Positions 53,600-64,000 of a DNA stretch of 64,000 bases are shown here, one piece after another (position 1 is the stretch's first letter; each line of letters starts with the position of its first letter). The notes under the pieces are model-generated. The model was not told the origin of the DNA and searched no databases. It saw only the letters and a list, made by a program, of their open reading frames with translations. Origin of the DNA: Blattamonas nauphoetae (lineage: Eukaryota > Preaxostyla > Oxymonadida); NCBI GenBank assembly GCA_033064195.1, contig JARBJD010000175.1, forward strand, positions 62,001 to 126,000. Direction: 5' to 3'. The translations under genes and the position numbers were made by a program.

Positions 53600-54365
53600 G
53601 AGTGTACATGTCAACAGAGCGGGACAAGGAAAGACAAACAAGCGATACCAGACACTCTGACTCCAAAAAGAAAAGGGTCATTGAAGGGATTGGTTCTGAC
53701 AGGTGAGATCAGCACAGAAAGGACAGCAGACATCGTGACATCGATCTCCTTGGTTCGATCGATCCCTATTTCATATCCGAATAAGTCTCCCATTTCATTG
53801 ACTATTCTTCGGTTCTTTAGGAACTGTTCCTACTGAACTATAGTAAATGTCTTGAGTTCCTGCTGATTTCCTAAATGATTGGCCAATCTGAACGAAATTC
53901 TTGGTGCAGTTCGCAAGAAGGGGGTGGAAAAACCATAGACGATGCTGTTGACAATCGGCGATTGCATGGTGAATTGGTGGTTTTGTTCAGCCAACATTAA
54001 AGAAGGATGAAAGTGTATTCTTCAAAGTGAGTTCTGGATTCACTGGACAACAAACAAAAGCATCCTCATTGTTTGCCATTCTTCTTTGTAGTCCTATAGT
54101 ATGGGAAGTGGGTAGTCATTGTGAAAGATGAGGTGAAATCGATAGCGTTTTCCTGACGCGCCGACCATAAAGAGTGCAGTCATTTTTGTCATGGGTTTCG
54201 TTCTGAAGTGAAGTTTTATCTGCTTGGATGAAAAGATCATTATGGTAGAGATGTGTAGACGTGAATTGACAAAATAGAAAAAAAAATGGGAGAACATTTT
54301 CCAAGGTAGAGGCATTGAATCTTGGTTGATTAATTACGACATGGGTCAGAATTTTTGACATCATT
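53600..54365 (-). pseudogene. pogo/Tigger-like transposase relic 2
   Basis: On the minus strand, LPFFFLFCQFTSTHLYHNDL leads into FRTKPMTKMTALFMVGASGK, then YRFHLIFHNDYPLPI (54094-54315). This is the D-E-T / ASG strand region of DDE_1 transposases; the expected first Asp falls at a frame change. Remnants run on to about 53600. It is next to the MITE at 54341-54493. Confidence 0.45.
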
Positions 54366-54493
54366 CAAAAGTCCGAAAACCAACATTCAAAACTTGTCTC
54401 CTCTCATGGTTGAGAAATGCATCAACCTTTCTCGAGAATTGGTGGATGACATGATTGAACAATCTTTTTGAGATGTCAAAAATTCTGACCCAT
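54341..54493. mobile_element. 153-bp MITE with perfect inverted tips
   Basis: ATGGGTCAGAATTTTTGACA at the left and TGTCAAAAATTCTGACCCAT at the right. An eroded second copy stands at 41668. Confidence 0.8.
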
Positions 54494-55419
54494 ATTGTTT
54501 CTGGTGATGTTCGGTCCCATTATTTTCTACAAAATCAGAGAAAATGTGAGAAAGGATTGTTCAGAACTTCAAGGGTCGCTTTTCTTTTCGTGCTCACTAA
54601 ACGTCAACATCGTTTTGATACTCATTTCACCAGGAGTAGGAAAAGTTTTGAGGGATATATCATAAACGTTGACAACAGGGAGAAAGAACGGATATTAAAA
54701 GTGAGTGAACGATCCGGCCCTTTCTTCGAAAAAAAACTCAAGATTCTCACGCTAACCGTGGCCGTGGTCATATAGTGTCGAAGGAGCCAATTGGTCATTC
54801 AGCCCAATTTGGGGCACCCTCGATGAAACATACCTGTGATATCAAGAAGTACTTTGTCCTCAAGCGACACCGAAGACTCCATGAAGGTGCCTGCAGCAAT
54901 TGCTACATTGATGCCCGTCACGAGAATCTGATCGTGTGGAACCAATTCTGTCTTTCTTGCAGTCCGTTGCAATGAATAGGAGAAATAAAGAAAAAAATGA
55001 AAAATGTATAAAAAAGTTGCAGGAAAAACGAAAGATTTTGAATACATAGAAACTGACCCAATCGGTTTTTTCTAGTTTGGTTCAGTCAACCGTGCTGCTG
55101 TCGGAGTGGGTTCAAGAAAAAACAGCAGATGCGGCTCACAATTGAGCATGATCACTCAGGATTGGAAAACTCTCAAGCTCCATGTATGACGATTCAACAA
55201 GTTGTGATACCGATGAATCGAAACAATCAACTTCGGAGTGGACACCAGAGGACTTCACAACAGCGCTGAAGTTGAGACGATACATTGATCTCAAATGATG
55301 TCAATGATCGACAATTTCTGGTTTCAACTCGTCCTCGATGAAATGTGAAAATCTCGAGGCCAGAGATTGGGCACTTCTTTGGAGGAGAGTATTGGTTTCT
55401 GTTGTTCGATTGAGTGGGA
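54494..55419. other. No supported gene
   Basis: Frames of 66-106 codons on the + strand have no recognisable content. Some of 55200-55419 may be upstream debris of the hAT relic that follows. Confidence 0.4.
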
Positions 55420-55680
55420 TAGTCTTTTCCGACTCTCCATTTCACTCAACGAAAAGACAGAACGAACTGAACGACCTTTCACCTTCAGATCCTCACACTA
55501 ATTTTCCACAATTCTCCACGCATGCGAACTCTTCCAGATATCGGGAGTATCCTAGAGAAGAAAGCTGAAAACAGAATTGAAAAGAAAAAAGGACCAGACC
55601 ACTCGAGACACGTCACAAACGGAAGGAGCGCCTTGTGATTCCAGATGTTTCAAGTGATGAAAGTTCTTCTTAATTCATCA
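55420..55680 (+). pseudogene. hAT transposase relic E (C-terminal scrap)
   Basis: FTQRKDRTN, FHLQILTLIFHNSPRMRTLP and ILEKKAENRIEKKK parallel HYTKRKERGK, VHLATLTRISHNSP and LLQERKADQIVKIKRR of relic D. Confidence 0.5.
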
Positions 55681-55956
55681 TATTTTTTGTCTCAATTCAC
55701 TATTTGATTTGAAATTATCAACAAAATTATCAGTGAAATGGAGTTATTATTGAAAAACGAGGTTTGATCAATGGAGGTGTGATCGATCTGATCCATCTAA
55801 GGTCCCTGCACATAGGCACTCGTGTTGTTGATGAAATTGGTTGAACACTGCGTGTCTCTGTTTCTGCAACACTAAGCGTAAAATTGGAGAAGTGAAAGTG
55901 AAAAAAAGCCTTGAAATAGATCCCTCAAATTCCGAAGCATCAAGGTCGTCTCCAAC

Positions 55957-56700
55957 TTCCTCACTGTCCTCTTCGTCATCAGAAAAGATAGTTTATATTT
56001 TCATTCAATCCTGTCTCCTCCATCTCATCTTCCCTGTCGCTAGAAACAGTTTTCTTAAACAAAAAGTGCACAAGTTGAGTGAACGTAATAGATGTGTTCT
56101 TCTTCCCCATAAAGTCAACAAGATACGAGGGAATATCGTCGCCTCGAATCCCGCGCGGTGGGAGACTTCTTCTCAACTGGGATCAAGCCCCTTCAGTCAT
56201 TTTCGTGCACACACCAGTTTCGGGATTTCGATATTGGATGGGATGATTGACTGTTTGATATCGGTACTCAGGGCCGATCTGAGCATAGGCCCGCCACTCG
56301 TCCGAATGAATCGTCGAACCTGGTTTGATATAAGAATTAAAGATGAGAATGAGAATGTCAGCCGAGCGTCGGGGCACTGGTATACTCAACAGCCTTCCTT
56401 GCTGACCGCTTGGGTTCCTTTCTCCTCTCCCAAAGAGTCATTGTTGTTTTTTTGAGACGGCCGCGATTATACTTTCTTCGTTAAAAAATCGCCTCGTCAA
56501 TCATTACATCCACACCAATACCTCCGATCGGTTCAAAAATCTCGAGAATTAATACGCCCCGGCATAATCGAAAAGAATTGAAACCCAGTAGCCCACAGAA
56601 TATCTTTCGATTCCAGTCCTAAGAAAGCATTGACGTTGAGAAACGCCGAATGAGAAGTAGAGAAGCAGCATCATTCATCGTTGTCGCAATACCACGAACT
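55957..56700 (-). pseudogene. Merlin (IS1016/ISXO2-like) transposase relic
   Basis: Minus-strand pieces in order: IGGIGVDVMIDEAIF (first Asp region, about 56490-56535), IPVPRRSADILILIFNSYIK, PGSTIHSDEWRAYAQIGPEY (second Asp region, about 56260-56320), VNHPIQYRNPETGVCTKMTE (about 56195-56250), RRSLPPRGIRGD and ITFTQLVHFLFKKTVSS. This is the ISXO2 DDE order. At least two frame changes separate the pieces. Inverted ends were not found. Confidence 0.75.
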
Positions 56701-57849
56701 GTTCATAACCCTGGAACATGGGGGTTGAAAAAAATATAGTAGAAAACACTTTTTGGCAATATCTTCACAATCCTGTTCACCCATTCTTTAGACCATTTTC
56801 ACAAAAGCATTGTTTTGATGAAACGAACATTTTGAATCAAAATTTACAGAGAAAAAACTGGAGTCATGGAAAAATTGAAAAAAATGTCAGATTTGTCTCT
56901 ACCAATTATCGTTCGAACAAAACTGTGTATTTTCTGAGCACATTTTGTCGAGCTCTTTTCGACAACAATGCATCTATTTGGATTCAAAACGGATAGCTGG
57001 TTGTAGAAAAAAAAGGCCCATTGATCAAAAAAATCTGTACATTCCTGTTTTCCACAGTATTTTGAGGTATTATCCGGACTCAGACGCTTCGGCGCCAAAC
57101 CAATTTTTTTTTCAAAGTTTACCCACAACTGTCCTGGTCTTTGACTCTTCTATCCTATGACCGCGATTTTGTCATCCAGCTTTTCGAGTCACCTCTTCGG
57201 AACATAACAGGAAACATCCTCGTCGGCAGAAACAACAGGACAAGTGGAAAGTTGAGTTTGTTTGATAAAATGGATGAAAGACCGTCTTAGCAATCGGCTA
57301 TCAACTTGTCAACCTACTCAACGGCTCAGTTTGAAATTGAACATTGGAAACAGCATGAAGTCCTTTCATCACCGCAATGTCTCCGCTGCCATCTGCGTCT
57401 GGTGCTTCGAGAACTGACAATCAGATAACCAGGGAAGACCCATGTTGGGAGGAAACAATAGTGGGTTTTGAATGGCAGACCAGAGGCTGGACCAGCGAAT
57501 ACAGCTGTCACTTTTGATATCGGCTTCGTTTCAACGACATAACATGAGTGAAAATGTTTCAAAGGACAAACTGGTGTTCTATTTCACAGTATCAAACAGA
57601 AACATTTCGGTTTCATGTTTCGGAAACTACACACAATTTGTCATACAAAACAGGTGAAATGAACTCAGAATGATCCAGCCTAACCCTTATTTTTACACTC
57701 TTCACCAATTCGTTCCATGTCAACAATTTGTGCTTTTTTCTGGAATTGTCACTTTTGGTCAAACTTAGAAAAAAATAAACTTTTGGATGACGATACAGTG
57801 CCACACTTCTGAAAAGGTCTCACCACCAAAGTTGAGAAAAGCAGATATT
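56701..57849. other. No supported gene
   Basis: 57170-57640 contains WEETIVGFEWQTRGWTSEYS-like sequence (+) that looks coding but broken. The rest is AT-rich with K/F-rich chance frames. Confidence 0.35.
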
Positions 57850-58230
57850 GTCAGGGACCTCTATCCAAATTGGATTGATGGACTACCAGCATATCTGGAT
57901 GAGAATGGCAACTCCCTTTATGACCACGTTCAAACAGCAACCCTGGAGAAGCCCATGCATTGAAGGCGGAAAAACAAGAACGTTTGTCTAGACAAATCTC
58001 CGTTGAAGATTCACTGTCTCCTCTCACACACAGTTGAAATCAGCTTCGAGCTGTTAACTTCATCGCCATCATTCACATGTCTTCCCCTTTGTTCAAGCCC
58101 CAAACCAATCAATTTTATTCACTGAACAACCCCAACTTTGTGACCCGATCGAACACGTCCGACAGTAGACTTTTCTGGAGGATCGCCTAGGACACCATCG
58201 ACTTTCTCTTTCGATACTTCAAAAAAACAG
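57850..58230 (+). pseudogene. hAT transposase relic F (N-terminal part)
   Basis: DLYPNWIDGLPAYLDENGNS parallels HLYPKWVIDRECLDENGHS of copy C. LRAVNFIAIIHMSSPLFKPQ and NTSDSRLFWRIA parallel the RAVNYIEHHYMPC and DNRKFWTIA blocks. Frame changes occur. Confidence 0.6.
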
Positions 58231-58274
58231 ATTCAGGCGGGAGGGATCAATCGATCACAGATCATGTGTGTCTA

Positions 58275-58551
58275 CACAAAAGGTGATTATAAAAGAAAAT
58301 AAAATCCGATTTGTGAGATGGATGGTGGAAACAAATGTGGTGCAGTTTTTGGCATCGAGTGATCCACTGTGATTATCTATTCGATTTTGGACGATAAAGG
58401 AGCTTCTTGGATCCATTCAATCCCAAAAAAAGAGACAGTTTCTCCTTGATAGAGTCATCTGAGCGAATGGATGCGAAAAACTGCACCACATTTTTTTCCA
58501 CTATCCATCTCACAAATCGGATTTTATTTTCTTTTATAATCACCTTTTGTG
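58275..58551. mobile_element. 277-bp MITE with about 75-bp inverted arms
   Basis: CACAAAAGGTGATTATAAAA at the left reappears in complement at the right. Matching continues through ATCCGATTTGTGAGATGGAT and GGTGCAGTTTTT. The long arms make a stable hairpin. The target duplication is not clear. The inner GGCATCGAGTGATCCACTGT is shared with 46096-46115. Confidence 0.85.
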
Positions 58552-58711
58552 GGAGTCGCTTCGATTATCCTCTCTTTCCAACATGCCACACCGTGCTTCA
58601 GATTGCTCGCTCTCTGAATACTGCCCATCTCACAATTTTCGCCCGCTTCAATCACAATTCCACACCATTCCTCCTAATCCACTGAGGATTCCCCCAGCTG
58701 TTTGACCAAAT

Positions 58712-59989
58712 ATGTTGTGCCTATGTCTGAATAAACTCCCAATCTTTCGAACAATATTCAAGATTCTCGTCGGTGGAAAAGATATGAGTATTGCCTTCAA
58801 TGAAGCATACAACACTATTCTCAAATATGGCATTTCTCTAACACAACCGGAGTTCTTTGATCCAGTCGAGGATTTTGCGATGTTCATGTTTTGGCTTCAC
58901 TATCGAACTTTGCTTGATCCACTCGACAGATACATTACTCAATATCACCAGCATGACATTCTCGAGCGTGGAGTCTTTTCCGTTATGGTTGATACAGGGC
59001 AAGATTCAAGTGGAACAAAACTCTTCTATGTGATGATTCGATTTCTCAAAAACAACACAGTTCGAACGTTATTTGCTGGAATTGAAGAATTGTCAAAGGG
59101 CGGAACAGGCGAAGCCCAAGAAGAGGCCTTCGAAGAGATTCTGGGAGGATTCGGATTGCCACTCTCACTCTGTTGTAGTATTGCATTCCGGACCGTTATT
59201 ACCGACCCTGAACTCAAGGATATCCCGATCTGGAGGGATAAAGTGATGTCAGATATCTTCCTTCCAAGACTGAATGCACTGACTTCACTTCTCCAAGTGT
59301 TTGCGAATTATTCTACGCTCGTCCAGTATCCCTCTCTCACATTTCCTCAATTAATCCACCTTCAGAGCTCCATATTCGATCCAGCCTCCTGTACATCCAC
59401 ACTCCCTCCGAAATACGGACTGTTTTCTCTTGAAAGTCTATATCAACATTTTGGATCATTCTTCCCACAGCAGACTTGGACCTCTGTTCAAAATGAGTGG
59501 ACACTTTTTTCTCCTTATCTCACCACTCCTCATCTGAAATCCCTTTCCTTTGCGCAGGTTCTCGAGATCATTGGAGAAGATCAATATTCTCAATTTCCAG
59601 CTCCGAACATCCTTGCAGCTCTCGCCCGCACGATTACGATCACAACAGTACCCATCGAATCTGGTTTTAGCGTCGTCCGCTTGAATAAACCTGTTCAACG
59701 GAATCGACTCTCACCCAAGCAGCTGTCATCGGAAAAGAGAGTGAAGATGAATGGAACAGAGTTCAGAAACCCTTCTGAATTCTTTGGGTGGACAAGAGAA
59801 TGGATTCTCCATCATTCAATCATATTCACCCCTGTTCCGGAGAAGAAGATACCGAAAGTCCATGATATTGAGCAGTCGACACTGTATCAAACATTCCAGA
59901 GACAAGAATTTGGGTTTCCTTTTGTTTTGGAGTTTTCACCACACCTAACAACATTTGACAGTCCAGCATTTGTACAATCACAATACTGA
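58712..59989 (+). CDS. hAT-like transposase with open frame (DUF4371-type), 425 aa
   Basis: Starts at ATG 58712 (another ATG at 58784) and ends with TGA 59987-59989. FSVMVDTGQDSSGTKLFYVM fits the DUF4371 first-Asp block (xSIxVDxxxDxSxxxxL), followed by IRFLKNNTVRTLFAGIEELS. The C-terminal ALARTITITTVPIESGFSVV, then RLNKPVQRNRLSPKQLS, is the hAT dimerisation signature. It is distinct from the A-F family. Members are usually about 600 aa, so an N-terminal zinc-finger part and some middle sequence are missing. No stop lies within. It may be a recently truncated element or a domesticated derivative. Confidence 0.6.
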   Translation: MLCLCLNKLPIFRTIFKILVGGKDMSIAFNEAYNTILKYGISLTQPEFFDPVEDFAMFMFWLHYRTLLDPLDRYITQYHQHDILERGVFSVMVDTGQDSSGTKLFYVMIRFLKNNTVRTLFAGIEELSKGGTGEAQEEAFEEILGGFGLPLSLCCSIAFRTVITDPELKDIPIWRDKVMSDIFLPRLNALTSLLQVFANYSTLVQYPSLTFPQLIHLQSSIFDPASCTSTLPPKYGLFSLESLYQHFGSFFPQQTWTSVQNEWTLFSPYLTTPHLKSLSFAQVLEIIGEDQYSQFPAPNILAALARTITITTVPIESGFSVVRLNKPVQRNRLSPKQLSSEKRVKMNGTEFRNPSEFFGWTREWILHHSIIFTPVPEKKIPKVHDIEQSTLYQTFQRQEFGFPFVLEFSPHLTTFDSPAFVQSQY

Positions 59990-60049
59990 AGACTTTGGTG
60001 ATTTCATTGCTGAAAGAATGGACAGAAAGTAACAGGAAGTATCATTTTG

Positions 60050-61870
60050 CTATTTTTGATCCCTGGTCATGACGTGTTCAGTGCCTTTAGAGATCACCTT
60101 ACCGTCTTCGGAAGTGAAGTGATTGATTGGAGTCACGTCTTTGATGTTCTGTCTGTGCTGAACATTCGATAATCCACCAGTCTCTGCGGCTCTGAGTTTG
60201 TGATATGTTTGCTCATGTGTCAGAGTCATTGGTAATGATTTCCAGATGCAGTACTTCTTCAGTTGAATTCTCAATCGAGTGAGATGCTCGTCCTTGTCTG
60301 ACTTGTAGGTGTTGCAGTAATCACAGCAGATCTTTACGTTCTCTTTTGAATGACCTTTCGAATTGTCGATTCTGTCCAACGTTGGTTTGACTGCTTGTGA
60401 GAAGTGACTTTTGCAGATCTAGCACACTCTCTTGCACAGTTGAACAAACCAATCGTAATCTGCTTCAGTGACATTTTTGTCAGTACTGCGATGAGCTTTC
60501 TGGTCTTGATAAATGTACGATGCAACCTTGTACTTCCAGTACTGTTTCGTGATTTTTATTTCACCAGATTGATCCACTCCATTGAAATCATCATCGATAT
60601 CAAAGTCCTTGTAGGCACATGCATACATTATTACTGAAGCATTCGCTGACAATGAGAGATTGTGCAACATGTCCACTGTACTGGAATTTCAGATCGATCA
60701 GATTGTCAAATGGTGCAATCATACTTTCGACGTCTCTGGTGTTGTAGAACTTGAGGTATTCCCACCGGTTCTTGAATCCTTGCTTCATCCAATCATCAAG
60801 AAAGAATTGGTAATCAGCAGACATTGAGGAGGTGAGATAAATCAAGCAGAAGGTGAGGTCCACTGACCTCACCTTCGACTTTTTGAGGTCAGATCAGTTA
60901 CTTATTTAGGAAGTTCAATATTTCTCTCTTTTTCTCTTTTTTCAGCCAAAGTCGTGAATTTCTGCCAACTATCCAACCTACTTGGTTTTACTCGACCACA
61001 CATCACCTCTCTCTCGACCACATTAACTCATTGTGCATATCACCGTGTTTCAACTCTCTGATCCCGTCTTCATCAAAGTTGTTTAACACAAAAGATCTTC
61101 GTCAAACAGAATGATCCGATCATCTTTATTGTGAATTTATCATCTTAATCATTTCGTAGACACATATCTCTTCTCGAATTGCCAACAATCGTCGACATCG
61201 TTTTCTTCAGTCCTTTCGATACAAGTATATCGATTCCAAAACTCAGAACATCAATAAATAACATGTAGTCCTCCTCCAACGTCATTTCTATACATCGTGC
61301 TTCTCATACATGTCAATTTTCCTTCTGTCGGATTCTTGGTGACTGGACCACCGCAAGCTCTTCTGAGTCGTTTACAGGATCGAATCGTCCCTCTCCAACT
61401 CCAAAGCGTGTTTTTTCAGCCGAGAAGAAGGAATGAACATACATAAATGTCAGCGAAAGACACAAAATGTGAAGAAAAAGACAAAATCACATTTATTTTT
61501 GATCTATGTGTCGAAAAGTTTCAAAATCAAAAATTTACACGTCATATATATGTTTTAAAGTCACTGTTTTAATAAAAATGAATTTCAAACACTATATGTG
61601 AGGTGAGATCGATTTCAGGTGAGATCCGTCAGATCAATCCCTATTGTCTGGTAATCAGTATCGGACATTTCACTATTGTTCAGACTGGAGTAGAATTCAT
61701 ATTTGGAGAATGGTTCTTGTTTGCTCAATACTGCATCGTAGTCTGATGAATCAAATGACTCGTATGCAAAGAATGATTTCTGAAGAGTTGTGTTTCCTCC
61801 AAAAGCCTTCACTGCATTATCCAATGTCATTGGTCCTGTGTACGACATCATGTCTATGAATCATTTTTCA
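60050..61870 (-). mobile_element. Polinton/Maverick fossil: protein-primed DNA polymerase B fragment
   Basis: Minus-strand pieces, from 61851 down to 60050, match the Polinton pPolB N-terminal and middle parts: a KSFFAYESFDSSDYD block, a WMKQGFKNRWEYLKFYNTRD block, an LSANASVIMYACAYKDFD block, a LDRIDNSKGHSKENV-type Cys-containing block and a LPMTLTHEQTYHKL/GGLSNVQHR block. It is broken, with several breaks, and interrupted by an insertion at about 60850-61615. No capsid, integrase or terminal repeat was seen. Probably old. Confidence 0.7.
60850..61615. mobile_element. Insertion within the Polinton fossil, with palindromic signature 3
   Basis: AAGGTGAGGTC (60850) pairs with GACCTCACCTT (60865), then TTTTTGAGGTCAGATCAG and TTATTTAG follow. 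This is the same design as at 45850 and 48700. The polymerase sequence resumes near 61620 after GGTGAGATC repeats. Its coding content is nil, AT-rich. Confidence 0.5.
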
Positions 61871-62889
61871 TGTCCAAAATGAGTCCACTTCATCCTTATT
61901 GACTAATTTTCTCGCTTCTTGTCGCAAAAACGATTTAAGAACGCATCTTTCCCTCATTCTTCTCCTGATATTTTTCCGCATTGAAATTGATACTGACTTC
62001 AGTTTATGATTCTTCATTTCGCTTTTAAGAAAGAAATTTGAAACAAGATTGTGTTTGTAGTAGCATGAAGAGGTGAATTGAAAGAAAACAGGAGGTGAGA
62101 TCGAAAAAAAGGCGAGATTGGTCTGACTAAATCCCATCCCCAGGGTTCTGACTGATCAGCACATTTTAGTGCATTCGTCGGATCTCCTATTGTTTCTTTG
62201 ACTTTTCCAAGTCTAAAACAGGAATGAATGGTGTTTCTCACAAATCCTTACCAGCATCAACCCTGACTGACATGCAAGAGCTCGTAATCCATCTGTTTCT
62301 TGTACATGGACGACCACCCCGCATCTCAGTTCCTCCTCCAACAGTGTTTTGTATGCTCTAAATTCCTCCGGGCTCCCATGGGAGTACGGAGACCAATAGA
62401 CAGCTTTTCGTCCACCGTGCCCGTTCAAGACGTCAAGTGGCACTCTTGCAACCCTGGCTGCCACAATTTAGAGTTCGAAAACTGAGAAAAAGTTCGAAAA
62501 CTGAGAACAAGTTCGAAATCTCAAAAAAAAAGTTTGTTTTTATGAAAGATATCTGTGTGGATGTGAGAACAAGAAAATAGTCTGTCAAAAACCCGGGACA
62601 CTTGTCCAACGTACGGGTGATCAGATATTTAGGAAAAGGAATTGAGTTCACAAAGTCATGATTGAGAGTGCTTTAGGGCAATATTTTGGATATCACGTTT
62701 AACACTCTTCATCCAATCCATTTCACAATCTTTTTCAGATCGAACCATCATTTCTATATGGACACTCCAATTCAGAAAAAGAAACGCGAAGTATCGATGG
62801 AGGAGTTTCAGAAACTTCTGGATGAGGATACAACCTCGTATGGTTCCCCTCAGGAACGAATTTACACAGTTGCATCTCGAGAGAATATT
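61871..62889. other. Unassigned region with one possible exon
   Basis: 62213-62464 (-) encodes VLNGHGGRKAVYWSPYSHGS and EEFRAYKTLLEEELRCGVVV, of ordinary protein-like composition, but no family was recognised and no neighbours join it. A GGTGAGATC motif recurs at 62092. Confidence 0.3.
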
Positions 62890-63960
62890 GTGCCCTCGTG
62901 TCAATTCAAAGCCAAATGAAGCAAAAGTTCTTCGAATAATCGTGCGTCAGATGCGAAGAAGAAAAACCGATCGATTGGTTGAACAGGCAGACCACCCAAA
63001 TTTAGTGATAATTTATGTTTGGAACTCCGCCAGGAAGCAATTGACAGAGCAAGGAAATGCGAACATATGACAATCTCTCAGATTCGTAACAAGGTACTGT
63101 CCTTCCCCAGTTCACTTCCCACAGGCGATAACTCTTCTGAATCCAGGTGTTCCAATCGACCAGATGATAAAGTAGTTTCACGAACATGGCCATACACTTT
63201 CATTCAGCAAGACACAGAACTTTGTTATGACCACTCCATCTTCGAATCCTCTCGGACGCATCATTCATTGCACACAAAAATGTATCGAACCATTTTATTC
63301 AAAACTTGAAAAATGACACGAAAACTATCCCTATCCCCCTCACCTTATAAATAAACTTCATGAAACCTAAAAAACGATCGCTCTCGAACCCATTCGAGCA
63401 AGCTTCCGGGACACGGGCATGGTCCCAGTTAATCCTGAGATAGTATTAAACCAACTACCAGAAACATACCCCGAAAACCACAGAATTGAAGTCCACCTCA
63501 AACTCGGGGAGTTTGAAGAGCCGATGGAGCGCGAGAAGGAAATGGCTTTGATATTTCGAAGAGGATGTATTCGAGATGGTGATGGGACGACCTGATGTAG
63601 CACGGTATGTCCTCTGATATGATTCTCCCGTTACCTTGTGTTTCGTTGTGAAGACGCTGGGTGATTGACTACTTGCTTACGATTCTCCGAGAGATGAACA
63701 TCTTCAGATCCTGATGGACAAACCCGACTCCTTGGATGATTCGGAAATATTTAAGATATCCCCGAAGAGATAAAAACAAGGATCCTTTCTCACTAGAATC
63801 GATCCCATTGTCTTGCGGTCGTTTGATCATTCTGAGGAAAGAGACGACTCAGAACCTGCGCCAATATGCTGAATTGATGCGAGCTGTTCTTTTTAACGAC
63901 ATACATTTCGCTGGACATGCTCATCAATATCGCCAACAGTCCAATCAAAACAAGAAGAAC
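62890..63960 (+). pseudogene. pogo/Tigger-like transposase relic 3
   Basis: GRPPKFSDNLCLELRQEAID, then MTISQIRNKV (about 62985-63095) looks like the N-terminal helix-turn-helix. FRDTGMVPVNPEIVLNQLPE (about 63407-63466) is the C-terminal motif also seen in relic 1. A helical LRQYAELMRAVLFNDI tail (about 63850) may belong. The catalytic core between them is missing, so an internally deleted relic. Confidence 0.5.
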
Positions 63961-64000
63961 AGGATTATCAACATGATTCTCCCAAAAAAAAATAAAGAAT

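Overview
The window is nuclear DNA of a protist. It has spliceosomal introns of about 29-74 bp with GT...AG ends, standard-code stops, large lineage-specific gene families and very dense transposon debris. The membrane-anchored beta-helix protein with a degenerate kinase-like tail, the repeated beta-sandwich family and the ARM/HEAT-like 'FRSLV...RMLRMEG' family together suggest an oxymonad (Preaxostyla), perhaps close to Blattamonas. That assignment is inference from remembered gene families; no search was run.

Layout. 1-9.5 kb: 3' part of a surface protein gene with a pseudokinase-like tail (+), a divergent ARM-family gene (-), a broken beta-sandwich repeat gene (+), and a 3' fragment of another ARM-family gene. 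9.48-14.98 kb: a DIRS-order retroelement that looks whole (gag-like, RT-RNase H, tyrosine recombinase, inverted ends, internal complementary region, 76-bp tandem array). It sits at the stop codon of the ARM-family fragment. The 3' flank of that fragment resumes at about 14.98 kb and matches the 3' flank of a paralogue at 29.1 kb. 16.7-19.8 kb: a five-exon gene of unknown function. 19.9-28.1 kb: a second, old and decayed DIRS-type element. It splits another ARM-family gene near its 5' end and carries a nested TA-flanked element (3.66 kb), which itself holds two MITEs and a tRNA-like sequence. 28.1-29.1 kb: the rest of the split ARM-family gene. 29.6-35.1 kb (-): a large gene whose N-terminal exons I could assemble; it resembles the MMS1_N/CPSF_A (SF3B3/CPSF160/DDB1) superfamily.

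35.4-41.5 kb: a tandem duplication of a very acidic low-complexity gene. A MITE abuts copy 1. Copy 2 is split by a 2.2-kb TA-flanked element that contains fragments of host-type genes, including a Kelch-repeat gene. 41.6-64 kb: a transposon graveyard with at least six relics of one hAT transposase family, a second hAT-like ORF that is still open, three pogo/Tigger-like relics, a Merlin (ISXO2-like) relic, a Polinton DNA polymerase B fossil, several MITEs and three loci with a shared palindromic signature. Few ordinary host genes can be supported there.

The host genes do not form a pathway. What links the regions is layered insertion: element ends can be placed by comparing interrupted copies with uninterrupted paralogues inside the same window.
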